NCBI RefSeq assembly: GCF_000621865.1
Contig: NZ_JHXE01000017.1
Coordinates: forward strand, 1 to 64,000
Origin: Pseudobutyrivibrio sp. MD2005
GTDB lineage: Bacteria; Bacillota; Clostridia; Lachnospirales; Lachnospiraceae
Direction of reading: 5' to 3'
DNA: 64,000 bases
Part shown: one piece after another, positions 10,288 to 18,866 of the stretch
Layout: every line of letters starts with the position of its first letter
How positions within the stretch are numbered: the stretch's first letter is position 1
Translations under genes and position numbers: made by a program
The notes under the pieces: generated by a model
Told to the model about the DNA's origin: nothing
Databases searched by the model: none
Seen by the model: only the letters and a program-made list of their open reading frames with translations

Positions 10288-10301
10288 TTTTATATGGAGC
10301 G

Positions 10302-10760
10302 TCAGTGATTTAACGGATGTTCGTTGATGTACTGCTCTAGGATTTCAGCAGCATCCCCGATTATTTCTGCACATGGACGCTTTTTATAGTATTCAGCAGT
10401 ACGCGCCTCTGGAACCGGAACGTCATGCTTAACATTTAAGCCTAGCATTTCGCGGCAAACAATTGAGCCATGCTTTTCTTCGAATCTGTGAGCCAACTCT
10501 TGTATTCGCGCATAATGATCGGCTTTTACTTGGCCAGTCTCTGGTCCATCATAGCCATACAAAAGCCCTGCAATCATAAACATTCCGCTTACAGAGCCGC
10601 ACACTTCCCTGAGCCTTCCCATTCCGCCTCCAAAAGAAGATGCCAGTTTTAGCATCTGAGAGCCATCTACGGGCAATAAATCTTCAAATGCCAAAACAAT
10701 TGACTGTGAACAGTTATATCCATTTTTAAAATTAGCCATTGCGGCTTCTCTTCTTGTCAT
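10302..10760 (-). CDS. C_GCAxxG_C_C family protein
   Basis: 152 residues. It carries the cysteine-spaced signature of the TIGR01909/PF09719 family: NGYNCSQS, then SFGGGMGR, then CGSVSGMFMIAGLLYG, with further cysteines in VCREML and RPCAEI. The function is not established; conserved cysteines suggest a redox or metal-cofactor role. It starts 3 bases after the stop of the upstream PilZ gene, so the two are probably cotranscribed. A second possible start is the internal ATG of MANFKNGYN, 8 codons in; neither has a convincing ribosome site. Confidence 0.8.
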   Translation of the reverse strand: MTRREAAMANFKNGYNCSQSIVLAFEDLLPVDGSQMLKLASSFGGGMGRLREVCGSVSGMFMIAGLLYGYDGPETGQVKADHYARIQELAHRFEEKHGSIVCREMLGLNVKHDVPVPEARTAEYYKKRPCAEIIGDAAEILEQYINEHPLNH

Positions 10761-10763
10761 AGT

Positions 10764-11570
10764 TTATTCTTTCTCTTCAACTCCATTAAGTGCGTCCACA
10801 ATCTTCTCCTTCCAGTTTTCACCAGTCAGATTCTTTTCTATCTTCTTTCTAGGACGCTTTCCTCTGATTGCTTCGATTTGTTTTGTGGCAATATATTTCT
10901 GCAAGAATGATGCATGGTCCGCTGCGATGGTGCATCCATTTAGCACGCCACCATTTTCAAAATCTTTTCGATTATTTATTCGTCCACGAATCTTTGCAAC
11001 AAGGACTTCTTCTCCTTCATCATCTTCATCAATCAAATGAAGAATAAACTCCTGATTTTCATCAAGCTGAGCCCCCAACGGCTCCACGAATCCCACTCCA
11101 CAGTATGATAAATCTCTTACTATAACAGAGTAGACTTTTTCGCCCTGTTCAACCTCCATCACCTTATCTATATTAATTCTAACGCCACGACGTCTGTTGT
11201 ATCTGTCTCCATCCAGACGTCTGCTAACAACTGCATGTATAGTTTTTCCTGTATTAAGGGTATATTTAGCAATCTTAACATTTTCCCAATGAAAGATTCC
11301 TGCCTTGCAAATCACAATAAGACTCAACTTAGAAAGGGTTCCTTTAAAATCCACTTCCTTCATTTTATCCTGCCATTTGTTTTTAATATTATCTAAAGGT
11401 AAAATCTTTTTACCATATTTTTCCTCTAGCTCTACAATCTCCTCTTCCGTCAATTTAGCATATTCTGCAGGAAGCTCAACCTTTCTATTATCCATAGTTG
11501 CAACTATAGAGATAGTTGAATCAGGTGTGATATCAGCTATATTTAATTTTGTATTTCTTGCCTCACTCAT
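10764..11570 (-). CDS. PilZ-domain c-di-GMP receptor
   Basis: 268 residues, no membrane segment or signal. The PilZ half (about 125-240) shows an arginine-rich RxxxR switch in RYNRRRGVR and the DxSxxG motif in DLSYCGVGF, the two elements that contact c-di-GMP. The N-terminal 120 residues form a YcgR-like flange domain. Proteins of this type usually slow the flagellar motor or alter secretion when c-di-GMP is high; the target here is unknown. No Shine-Dalgarno is visible, and TATAAT lies 6 bases before the ATG, which suggests a leaderless mRNA. Confidence 0.82.
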   Translation of the reverse strand: MSEARNTKLNIADITPDSTISIVATMDNRKVELPAEYAKLTEEEIVELEEKYGKKILPLDNIKNKWQDKMKEVDFKGTLSKLSLIVICKAGIFHWENVKIAKYTLNTGKTIHAVVSRRLDGDRYNRRRGVRINIDKVMEVEQGEKVYSVIVRDLSYCGVGFVEPLGAQLDENQEFILHLIDEDDEGEEVLVAKIRGRINNRKDFENGGVLNGCTIAADHASFLQKYIATKQIEAIRGKRPRKKIEKNLTGENWKEKIVDALNGVEEKE

Positions 11571-11576
11571 ACTGTA

Positions 11577-11582
11577 ATTATA
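11577..11582 (-). promoter_or_regulatory. Candidate -10 box giving a leaderless PilZ mRNA
   Basis: TATAAT read on the minus strand (11582-11577) ends 6 bases before the ATG at 11570, which would place transcription start on or next to the start codon. No good -35 is seen. See also the same arrangement before holA. Confidence 0.45.
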
Positions 11583-11614
11583 TCAAATCAATCACATAAT
11601 AGTCGTGAAATTGA

Positions 11615-12595
11615 TTACTTTCCTGCATACTTCATAATTATTAATTCTACGGCAAGCTTTTCATCGAGCTTGCCGGTTTTAAATTGTTCTTCAAAATCTG
11701 CTGAATCCTTAAGCAGCGCTGATATTTCTTTATCAGAGAAATTGTTTGAAAGCTGCATTACTCGCCTTACTGCAAAATCAGGCATTCCCATTTTAGAAGC
11801 GATTGTAGATGCATTATTTCCAAAGCTTAAAAGCTCTTTGATGACCTTCATCTGTCTAAACTGACGGATAATCATAGAAAGAATACGCATCGGCGGTTCT
11901 TTCGCCGATAGCATATCCTGATACAAATCCATAGTTTTTGCCATATCTTTTGCTGAAATTGCATTTAGCATATCAAATATCTTTGTCTCAACTCTGGCAA
12001 CACATACAGCATTGACATCTTCTACGGTAATCTGATTTCTATCCCCTACATAAGAAATAAGCTTATCAAGCTCTCGGGACATGTTATCCATGGAATCATG
12101 GGTCATAATCAAAAACTGGGACCAGGCATTTTCTTTCATTTGCTTCCCTGCGGCATTTGCCTTAGCGCCTACCCACTTTTTTAGCACACTTTCATTAGGC
12201 ATATTGATTTCGATGGCCCTATCACAGGCTTTCGCAGATTTATAAAGCTTACCCCTCTTATCAGCACTAGCCTCAACAAAAATAAAAATAGTAGCCTCTG
12301 AAATATGAGAAAGATAATCGCCAAAGTCTCCCGGCATTTTCTTTCCAAAGCCTGTGTTCTCAAGCAAAATCACTCTATGCTCAGCAAAAAATGGCATCGT
12401 CTCTGCCAACTCTATTATCTGTGGTGTATCAATATTATCATTATCAAACTTGGAGAAGTTCATATTATCGCCCTCATTAACAAGAGCCTTTATAAGCTTA
12501 TTCTTATACTGAAGCTTAAGATATTCTTCCTCCCCATAAAGTAAATATAAGTTTTGAAATTGTCCGCTTTTTATATCTTCATCAATTCGTCTCAT
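11615..12595 (-). CDS. holA: DNA polymerase III delta subunit
   Basis: 326 residues, matching HolA of Firmicutes. The N-terminal AAA-like region begins MRRIDEDIKSGQFQNLYLLYG and lacks a P-loop, as expected for delta, which is the wrench that opens the beta clamp. A helical C-terminal collar domain follows. It is part of the clamp loader with DnaX and HolB, which are not in the window. No Shine-Dalgarno precedes the ATG. TATAAT on the minus strand (12608-12603) is 7 bases upstream and is formed from the 3' arm of the preceding gene's terminator. Confidence 0.92.
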   Translation of the reverse strand: MRRIDEDIKSGQFQNLYLLYGEEEYLKLQYKNKLIKALVNEGDNMNFSKFDNDNIDTPQIIELAETMPFFAEHRVILLENTGFGKKMPGDFGDYLSHISEATIFIFVEASADKRGKLYKSAKACDRAIEINMPNESVLKKWVGAKANAAGKQMKENAWSQFLIMTHDSMDNMSRELDKLISYVGDRNQITVEDVNAVCVARVETKIFDMLNAISAKDMAKTMDLYQDMLSAKEPPMRILSMIIRQFRQMKVIKELLSFGNNASTIASKMGMPDFAVRRVMQLSNNFSDKEISALLKDSADFEEQFKTGKLDEKLAVELIIMKYAGK

Positions 12596-12603
12596 AGCAA
12601 AAA

Positions 12604-12654
12604 TTATACCCTAAAATCCGCCGTACTTAAAGTAAGACTTCATTTAGGGTATAA
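12604..12654 (-). terminator. Terminator of the chemotaxis receptor gene, carrying the holA -10
   Basis: TTATACCCTAAA (12604-12615) pairs with TTTAGGGTATAA (12643-12654). Read on the minus strand the hairpin ends in TTTTGC. The same 3' arm supplies the TATAAT in front of holA, so termination of one gene and initiation of the next share bases. Confidence 0.7.
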
Positions 12655-12661
12655 CCATTCT

Positions 12662-14197
12662 TTAGGCGTTGAGGAGGCGGCTGATTTCATCAACCATTTC
12701 GTTGATTGTGCGGGCTTGAGATGCAACTTCCTCTGTGTTCTTTGCATTGCTTTCTGCCATTGAACGAATAGAAACAAATTGCTCGTTCTCGTCACGAATG
12801 CTTTCAGCAATGTTTTGATTAATGTCTACTGTCTGCTTAATAATTTGTGACTGGCGCTTAATTGCCTTGTCCATTTCTGTTACAGCTTCCACTGATTCAT
12901 TGAGCATTACACTCATTTCTCTAACATCAGAGAATACCTTCTTGAACTGCTCGCTCTGCTCATCAAGCTTAGATGCATTGTTCTCAACCTGAGTGGTGAT
13001 TTCCTTAACATTCATCTGTACTCTATCTATTACGGCGCCTACATCATTCAGTGAATTAGATGTGCTTTCTGCAAGCTTACCAACTTCTGTAGCAACTACA
13101 GCAAAGCCCTTGCCGGCTTCACCAGCTCTGGCAGCTTCAATTGATGCATTTAAAGCCAGCAAACTGATTGAAGATGAAATTCCCTGTATAAGCTCAAGTG
13201 TGGTGCCGATTTCTTCAACAGCATTTGATAAGCGCTCAGCTATGTCTGTTGTAGTTGCCATAGAATCAGCAACCTCGGCATTGATGCCCTGCAAATCATT
13301 CAATGCCTTTTCATTTTCATTAGATTTATCTAATAAATTATCTGATGTGGTCTCAACCTTCTCAACATTCTCAACTACAATGCTTTCACAATCACTAAGC
13401 TCTGAAAGATTGTTCATACTCTCATCAGCCTTAGTTCCAAGAACATTGCTGCTTTCTACAAGGTCATCACTTGTCGCTGATAATTGTTCTGCAGAGGCAC
13501 TCTCGTCTGATGCAATATCCATTAACGCTGAACCTGCAACTACCATCTTTTCGGAGATAGTTTTAACTGCATCCATCACTCCAACAACTTTACGGTTGTT
13601 TTCCTCTAGCTCGTCCTTCTTTGCATTAACAAGGAAATACGATACAAAGAAAACGAATAAAACTAGGCCTGCTATAGAAATAAACAAGCCAACCAAGCAC
13701 ATAATTATATCTGTAACAAACAACTCATCCTTAACAGGAAGTAAGTCTGTACCCTTAATAAACCATGCAATAATAAGAGATACAACCGAAATAATTCCTG
13801 TAGTTAATAGCTGTTTAATATCAAGGAAGAAGCCAATTAGCGTTAAGAAAAATGCCAAGAAACCCCAAAAAGTTCTAGTTGGAGTCATATAAATAATATA
13901 ATTCCACTGAATAATTAGAACTACAGAACAGAAGATTTTACCTAACTGAAGCTTGCCTTCTAAAAGATAGCCGTCTTCATCAAAGGATGTTTTTAGGATT
14001 ATCATTCCTGTAATTAAAAAGCATATATCCATAGCTGCAAAACAGATTACAGCAAGCCAAGAAATGCTTTGATAAAATCCCAAAACTTTTTCAGTAATAA
14101 ACATACATGTTGCAAACATGCATGCACCAGTCAACGCTATTATTCCCCACTTAAAAACCGCTGAAAGATACACTTCAAAAGCCGACTTCTTGTTCAT
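12662..14197 (-). CDS. Methyl-accepting chemotaxis protein with polytopic N terminus
   Basis: 511 residues. About six transmembrane helices fill residues 15-195, with only short loops and no extracellular sensing domain. The cytoplasmic coiled-coil signalling domain follows, with the conserved hairpin tip around LLALNASIEAARAGEAGKG (near 350). It should couple to CheA/CheW. With no periplasmic domain the signal is probably sensed in the membrane or cytoplasm (energy, redox or lipid-soluble cues), which is an inference. AGGAGGGG precedes the ATG. No methyltransferase or CheA gene is nearby. Confidence 0.9.
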   Translation of the reverse strand: MNKKSAFEVYLSAVFKWGIIALTGACMFATCMFITEKVLGFYQSISWLAVICFAAMDICFLITGMIILKTSFDEDGYLLEGKLQLGKIFCSVVLIIQWNYIIYMTPTRTFWGFLAFFLTLIGFFLDIKQLLTTGIISVVSLIIAWFIKGTDLLPVKDELFVTDIIMCLVGLFISIAGLVLFVFFVSYFLVNAKKDELEENNRKVVGVMDAVKTISEKMVVAGSALMDIASDESASAEQLSATSDDLVESSNVLGTKADESMNNLSELSDCESIVVENVEKVETTSDNLLDKSNENEKALNDLQGINAEVADSMATTTDIAERLSNAVEEIGTTLELIQGISSSISLLALNASIEAARAGEAGKGFAVVATEVGKLAESTSNSLNDVGAVIDRVQMNVKEITTQVENNASKLDEQSEQFKKVFSDVREMSVMLNESVEAVTEMDKAIKRQSQIIKQTVDINQNIAESIRDENEQFVSIRSMAESNAKNTEEVASQARTINEMVDEISRLLNA

Positions 14198-14272
14198 TTG
14201 ATACCCCTCCTAACAGATTTAATAAATCAATTTTAACAAGTGATTATGATAAAACTGTTAAATAGAGTAACC

Positions 14273-14319
14273 AAAAAAGTAAAGGTCTTGATCATCATAA
14301 GAAAATCAAAACCTTTACT
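14273..14319 (-). terminator. Terminator of the PflX-like gene
   Basis: GTAAAGGT (14279-14286) pairs with ACCTTTAC (14311-14318), with further pairing inside. On the minus strand the stem is followed by six T residues (14278-14273). Confidence 0.75.
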
Positions 14320-14321
14320 TC

Positions 14322-15227
14322 TTAATCAGGGCAGCCGCAACCTTCCAAAAAATCTGGAATAAAGCTCTCTTTCGCTACCTTTCTATCCTGTGTAAAAGCA
14401 TTTGTTACACCTAGTTCTATAGCGTAATTAACCAGGGTATCATATTCTCTTTTCGTAACTCTTCTATCCAATTCTGGATATTTTTCCTTTATCTGAGCCA
14501 TTGGAGTGTATTGGCTCATTAAGCTTAAATAAATGCTGTCTTTATATGTGCCGTACAGATATTCAACTATAGACTTGGCATCATTCACATGTCCCGGCAA
14601 AAGCAATTGCCTTACAATCACTCCTGAATTAATAAAGCCATTGTCATCATATTCTACCTCGGGACACTGTCTAACCATTTCTGCAATTGCTTTTTTAGCC
14701 ACATCAGGATAATCAGCTGCATGAGAATACTTTGATGCAAGATTTGAATCCATATACTTAAAATCTGGCAAATAGGCATTTACGGTGCCTTCAAGCATTT
14801 GTAAGCTTTCCACTGTCTCATATCCGCTTGTATTGTATATCACCGGAATCGATAGCCCTGCGTTCCTTGCTATACTAATTGATTCCACTATTTCAGGAAT
14901 ATAATGGGTTCCTGTTACAAGATTGATATTGTTGGCCCCCTGCTCCTGCAGATTTAAATATATTTGGCTTAGCTGTTCTATTGTAATTTCTGCGCCCACT
15001 TTTCCATGGCTGATTTCCTCGTTCTGACAAAAAACGCAGTGGAGCGGACATCCTGAAAAGAATACCGCTCCACTTCCATTTTCTCCAGAAATGCATGGCT
15101 CCTCCCAAAAGTGAAGCGCTGCTCTAGCCACCTTCACTGTGCTGCTAACCTGACAAACCCCTAATGATTTGTCACGATTAACACCACAGGCTCTAGGGCA
15201 GAGCTTACATGTTTTGTGCATTTCCAT
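14322..15227 (-). CDS. PflX-like radical SAM protein
   Basis: 301 residues of the COG1313 (PflX) type. An N-terminal cysteine cluster (C7, C10, C14, C25) precedes the radical SAM motif C60-PLH-C64-VF-C67 in FFSGCPLHCVFCQN. The family resembles pyruvate formate-lyase activating enzymes, but the glycyl-radical partner is not known and none is encoded here. The start MEMHK has AAAGG about 6 bases upstream. It lies 18 bases after thrS on the same strand, so readthrough from thrS is likely, and it has its own terminator. Confidence 0.82.
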   Translation of the reverse strand: MEMHKTCKLCPRACGVNRDKSLGVCQVSSTVKVARAALHFWEEPCISGENGSGAVFFSGCPLHCVFCQNEEISHGKVGAEITIEQLSQIYLNLQEQGANNINLVTGTHYIPEIVESISIARNAGLSIPVIYNTSGYETVESLQMLEGTVNAYLPDFKYMDSNLASKYSHAADYPDVAKKAIAEMVRQCPEVEYDDNGFINSGVIVRQLLLPGHVNDAKSIVEYLYGTYKDSIYLSLMSQYTPMAQIKEKYPELDRRVTKREYDTLVNYAIELGVTNAFTQDRKVAKESFIPDFLEGCGCPD

Positions 15228-15245
15228 ATAATCCTTTATAAACGA

Positions 15246-17012
15246 TTACTTACGTCCCTTTGACTTAATTTCATTAACAATAAGCTCTACAAACTCATCA
15301 AACTTAACTGTTGTAGTACCCTGCTCGCCGTGAAGTCTGTATGATACAGTTCCATCAGCCTCCTCATTCTTACCAAGAACAGCAAGATAAGGAACCTTCT
15401 GAATCTGTGCCTCACGCATCTTGTAGCCAAGCTTCTCTGAACGTGTATCAAACTCAACACGAACATCTGCATCGATAAGTGCATCAACAAGCTTCTGTGA
15501 ATATGCGTTAAGCTCCTCATCATCATTCTTAACAGGAAGTACCTTTACCTGTGTAGGAGCAAGCCAAAGTGGAAGATTTCCCTTTGTCTCCTCAAGAATG
15601 TATGCCATAAATCTATCAAGTGATCCAAGAATAGCTCTATGAATAACTACTGGTGTCTGCTTGTTGCTCTCTGCATCTGTGTATGTTAGATCAAACTTAG
15701 CTGGTAAGCAGAAATCAAGCTGGCATGTAGAAAGTGTAATCTCGTTACCAATTGCAGGCTTAACATTAACATCAAGCTTTGGTCCGTAGAAGGCAGCCTC
15801 ACCAATCTCCTCTGTGAACTCGATACCGATTTCTGTAAGAGTCTCACGAAGAGCCTGCTCTGCTGTGTTCCACATCTCATCATCCTGATGATACTTCTTT
15901 GTGTCTGCTGGGTCACGAAGTGAAAGCACGCATCTGTAATCTGTGATACCGAAATCTTCGTATGTGCTGAAGATAAGGTCGCATACGCTCTTAACCTCAG
16001 ACTTAATCTGCTCCTGTGTACAGAAGATATGTGAATCGTTCTGGCAGAAGTGACGTCCTCTTTCGATACCCTTAAGAGTTCCTGAAGACTCGAAACGGAA
16101 ATCATGAGCGATTTCTGCAATACGGATAGGAAGCTCCTTGTATGAGTGTGGACGGTTTGCAAAGATTCTCATGTGGTGTGGGCAGTTCATAGGACGAAGA
16201 ACGAAGCTCTCTCCCTCAACTTCCATAGCTGGGAACATGTTCTCCTTGTAGTGATCCCAGTGACCAGATGTCTGGTAAAGCTGAACTGTACCAACGCAAG
16301 GTGTCATAACATGAAGGTAACCAAGCTTACGCTCTTTGTTACGGATGTAGTTTTCAAGCTCTGTCCAGATTGTATAACCATTTGGAAGGTACATTGGAAG
16401 ACCCTTACCAATTAAATCATCAGACATGAAAAGCTGCATATCCTTACCAATCTTACGATGATCGCGTTCCTTAGCCTCCTCAAGAAGTGCAAGGTGCTCA
16501 TCAAGCTGCTCCTGTGTAGGGAAGCAAACACCATACACACGGTTAAGTACCTGATTTTCTGCATCGCCCTTCCAGTACGCACCTGAGTGCTTAACAAGCT
16601 TGAAGTAACGGCAAAGCTTTACGTTATCTACGTGAGGTCCACGGCAAAGATCTGTGAAATCACCCTGATCGTAGCAAGAAATTGTCTGTGTGTCCTCATC
16701 CATGTTGTTGATAAGGTCTACCTTGTATGGGTCATCCTTGAACATTTCAAGTGCCTCAGCCTTTGAAATCTCTCGGCGATAAATCTTGCAGCCAGACTTT
16801 GCTACCTTCTTCATTTCCTTTTCAATCTTTGCAATATCTTCATCTGTGAGCATTACATCTCCAAGATCCATATCATAGTAGAAACCTTCTTCTACTACTG
16901 GTCCAACCCAGAACTTAGCATCAGGATAAAGATGCTTTACAGCCTGAGCCATCATGTGTGCACATGAATGATTGAGTGTGTTTAATGCTTCATCTTCTTT
17001 GAAATTTACCAT
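15246..17012 (-). CDS. thrS: Threonyl-tRNA synthetase lacking the TGS domain
   Basis: 588 residues, about 55 shorter than the usual enzyme. It opens directly in the editing domain (HSCAH, H15 and H19 of the HxxxH motif) and has no N-terminal TGS domain. The class II core is complete: motif 2 around FRFESSGTLKGIERGRHF and motif 3 GSLDRFMAYILEE, followed by the anticodon-binding domain to the C terminus. It charges tRNA-Thr and edits Ser-tRNA-Thr. AAGGAG precedes the ATG, so the short form is genuine rather than a miscalled start. Expression is set by the T-box leader upstream. Confidence 0.95.
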   Translation of the reverse strand: MVNFKEDEALNTLNHSCAHMMAQAVKHLYPDAKFWVGPVVEEGFYYDMDLGDVMLTDEDIAKIEKEMKKVAKSGCKIYRREISKAEALEMFKDDPYKVDLINNMDEDTQTISCYDQGDFTDLCRGPHVDNVKLCRYFKLVKHSGAYWKGDAENQVLNRVYGVCFPTQEQLDEHLALLEEAKERDHRKIGKDMQLFMSDDLIGKGLPMYLPNGYTIWTELENYIRNKERKLGYLHVMTPCVGTVQLYQTSGHWDHYKENMFPAMEVEGESFVLRPMNCPHHMRIFANRPHSYKELPIRIAEIAHDFRFESSGTLKGIERGRHFCQNDSHIFCTQEQIKSEVKSVCDLIFSTYEDFGITDYRCVLSLRDPADTKKYHQDDEMWNTAEQALRETLTEIGIEFTEEIGEAAFYGPKLDVNVKPAIGNEITLSTCQLDFCLPAKFDLTYTDAESNKQTPVVIHRAILGSLDRFMAYILEETKGNLPLWLAPTQVKVLPVKNDDEELNAYSQKLVDALIDADVRVEFDTRSEKLGYKMREAQIQKVPYLAVLGKNEEADGTVSYRLHGEQGTTTVKFDEFVELIVNEIKSKGRK

Positions 17013-17034
17013 TTTTCTACTCCTTCTTTACATT

Positions 17035-17285
17035 AAAAAGACCCTTAGGAAATACTATTTCTAGTAATTCCTAAGGGTGCTTAAATTTACATAATAAACA
17101 CGGTTCCACCTTAGTGTTTCACTCATTTGTCTTTAACGGAACTACCCGGAGACGCTTCACCAGCAAAATGGCTTCTACGTTCAGCTCGAGAATGGTGTTC
17201 ATATAAGTTTCCACTAGACGCTTCCAGCCTAGGCGTCCTCTCTCTTAGCTTCCACAAATACTACTGTTTCTGTCATCGCTTTTCG
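17035..17285 (-). promoter_or_regulatory. T-box riboswitch, threonine-specific, controlling thrS
   Basis: Read on the minus strand, the leader contains the T-box AAGGTGGAACCGTG (around 17113-17100). After it comes a terminator stem ACCCTTAGGAATTACT with its partner (17078-17041; 15 of 16 pairs) and a T run at 17040-17036. Upstream are the Stem I features: an AGTA-like motif, AGAGAG, and a GACGC...GCGTC distal stem. A plausible specifier codon ACC (Thr) is at 17196-17194 in GAACACC. Uncharged tRNA-Thr should stabilise the antiterminator. The specifier placement is an inference; the T-box and terminator are clear. Confidence 0.93.
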
Positions 17286-17291
17286 TGTCCT

Positions 17292-17320
17292 ATCCTACCA
17301 CAAATAATTCATTTTCACAA
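17292..17320 (-). promoter_or_regulatory. Candidate promoter of the thrS leader
   Basis: On the minus strand, TTGTGA (17320-17315), 17-base spacer, TAGGAT (17297-17292). Four of six match at each box. The start would be near 17285, just before Stem I of the T-box. Confidence 0.55.
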
Positions 17321-17332
17321 GACAAATAATCT

Positions 17333-17971
17333 TTAGAATAAAGACAATCCTTTTGCATTATAATTGCTTGAGCTCATTGCCAAAGCCTTACCAATAATGG
17401 TATTGATTGAACTGGCGCTTGCAGTAAGGTTACTTACATAACTAGATTCTTTTCCAAAAAGCTCTTTTATATCATCTATAGATGCAGCGTTAAGCTTTTC
17501 TCCATCAATGGCAAGTTTATTATCCTTATTCATAGTGATGCCTAGCTTTTCAAAGCTTTCCGCTTTTTCCTTAAATATGGCCTCAAATTCTGTTTTAAAG
17601 CTAGTGTTTAAGCTTCCACCGCAACTCCCTAGATTTGTGATTGTGCTATTATATGCAGTCACAAAGTTACTAACCTTTTTAATGATTGTAGATTTATCAA
17701 GTTCCTCGCCATTTTCAGCTGTATATAAATCTTCATTACCTAATTTTTCAAGGGCATCTAAAAGATTTGTTGCAGCTTTATCTACATTTTTATATTTGGA
17801 TTGGCCACTTCCATTGCCTACGCCCATTGCTTCCATCTTCTGCTGATATTTCAAATCATTGTTTGAAACAATTTGGTTAATCAGCGCATTACCGCCTTTA
17901 TTTTTGTTCAGCATGGAAAGCAGGCCTTGATTACTTTGATAATACTCATAGGAATTATTTATCTTACTCAT
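17333..17971 (-). CDS. Short FliD-like (flagellar cap C-domain) protein
   Basis: 212 residues from the ATG with GGAGGG 5 bases upstream; a longer frame start lacks a ribosome site. The middle and C-terminal parts resemble the end of FliD: a helix with VSNFVTAYNSTITNL, then LGITMNKDNKLAIDGEKL and IDDIKELFG, then a terminal helix. FliD caps the flagellar filament and normally has about 450-700 residues, so this is at most the C-terminal helical portion. Resemblance is judged by eye only. It is preceded by a small coiled-coil gene, and no other flagellar gene is near. It could be an orphan flagellar or surface-filament component. Confidence 0.55.
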   Translation of the reverse strand: MSKINNSYEYYQSNQGLLSMLNKNKGGNALINQIVSNNDLKYQQKMEAMGVGNGSGQSKYKNVDKAATNLLDALEKLGNEDLYTAENGEELDKSTIIKKVSNFVTAYNSTITNLGSCGGSLNTSFKTEFEAIFKEKAESFEKLGITMNKDNKLAIDGEKLNAASIDDIKELFGKESSYVSNLTASASSINTIIGKALAMSSSNYNAKGLSLF

Positions 17972-18000
17972 TTTTACCCTCCAATTTATGAACCTAAAAA

Positions 18001-18027
18001 CAAAAAGAGTTTTGCTAAGCAAAACTC
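18001..18027 (-). terminator. Terminator after the coiled-coil gene
   Basis: GAGTTTTGC/GCAAAACTC (18007-18015 with 18019-18027). On the minus strand the stem is followed by TTTTTG. It separates the coiled-coil gene from the FliD-like gene. Confidence 0.8.
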
Positions 18028-18077
18028 CATCCTTGGATAATACTCGTTCCTACGTAATTATTATCGACACTTTTCTT

Positions 18078-18365
18078 CTATTGTTTAGATATGTATCCTA
18101 AAACATTTTTCATCCAGCCCAGCTCCCAGTTGATTCTAACTGTTAGAATCTCCAGCTGTTGCTTTAAAAGATTATCAATCGTCTCTTGATTAGTTGAAAG
18201 CAGCTTCATGCTTTCCACATTCTCATACATTTCATCATACTGAGAAACCTTGTTATTATATTCATTTTTCATAGCTGAAGGCACCTTTTGAGTCTCAAGA
18301 ATCTGAGCCGCCTTGCCATGAACCATATCCTTCTTTTGATATAATTCTTCTAGTTTTGTCTCCAT
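18078..18365 (-). CDS. Small helical protein, function unknown
   Basis: 95 residues from METKLEELYQ; AGGAGA sits 5-6 bases before this ATG, whereas the longer reading would need a TTG without a ribosome site. The sequence is charged and predicted helical (coiled-coil) almost throughout, with no signal or membrane segment. I do not recognise the family. Size, helix content and position next to a FliD-like gene would fit a flagellar chaperone of the FlgN or FliT kind, but this is a guess from context. It overlaps nothing and starts 19 bases after the Nudix gene stop. Confidence 0.6.
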   Translation of the reverse strand: METKLEELYQKKDMVHGKAAQILETQKVPSAMKNEYNNKVSQYDEMYENVESMKLLSTNQETIDNLLKQQLEILTVRINWELGWMKNVLGYISKQ

Positions 18366-18384
18366 ATGTTCTCCTAAATCATTC

Positions 18385-18852
18385 TTATTCAATGATTGAA
18401 TCTATCAAATTATCATCTTTGTCATATACTAATTTTAGGGAAAAGAAAGCATATCCCTTCTGCTCCTGTTCCTGCAAAATCTTCAGAAAGACTTTATCGC
18501 CTTCCCATAAATTAAGGTCCATCACTTTATCAATATCTACCCAAGTCAGGACTCCTTCATCGCAGTTTTCTGTAAGCTGTCCATCAAAATCATCACTTGT
18601 AAAAAGAACTGCATGTTCAGTCTCATCCCCCATTACAAAAGTAATGTAGCCCCTTGTCTTAAGTGTATTAACAGTAAGGCCTGTCTCTTCTTTTATTTCG
18701 CGCTTAATACAATCAACTGGAGATTCGCCTTCCTCAACGTGCCCACCAACACCAATATATTTCCCGGCGTTAATATCCTGCTCTTTTTTGGTACGATGCA
18801 GCATTAAGTATTTACCATCTTTAATTAGATAACATAATGTAGTTAAAGTCAT
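18385..18852 (-). CDS. Nudix hydrolase, MutT-like
   Basis: 155 residues. The Nudix box G-x5-E-x7-REUxEExGU is complete (GHVEEGESP... REIKEETGL, about residues 37-59). The overall form, with an early LMLHRTKKEQDIN, resembles clostridial 8-oxo-dGTP diphosphatases, which cleanse oxidised nucleotides, but substrates of Nudix enzymes cannot be read from sequence alone. It lies 14 bases behind a second Nudix gene on the same strand, suggesting a pair transcribed together. Confidence 0.85.
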   Translation of the reverse strand: MTLTTLCYLIKDGKYLMLHRTKKEQDINAGKYIGVGGHVEEGESPVDCIKREIKEETGLTVNTLKTRGYITFVMGDETEHAVLFTSDDFDGQLTENCDEGVLTWVDIDKVMDLNLWEGDKVFLKILQEQEQKGYAFFSLKLVYDKDDNLIDSIIE

Positions 18853-18866
18853 TTTTCTATCCCAAA

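Noticed and set aside
12993-13892. A 299-residue plus-strand frame opposite the chemotaxis receptor
   Set aside because: It is the antisense shadow of a gene rich in Ser, Ala and Glu codons, with a composition full of S, T and L and no ribosome site.
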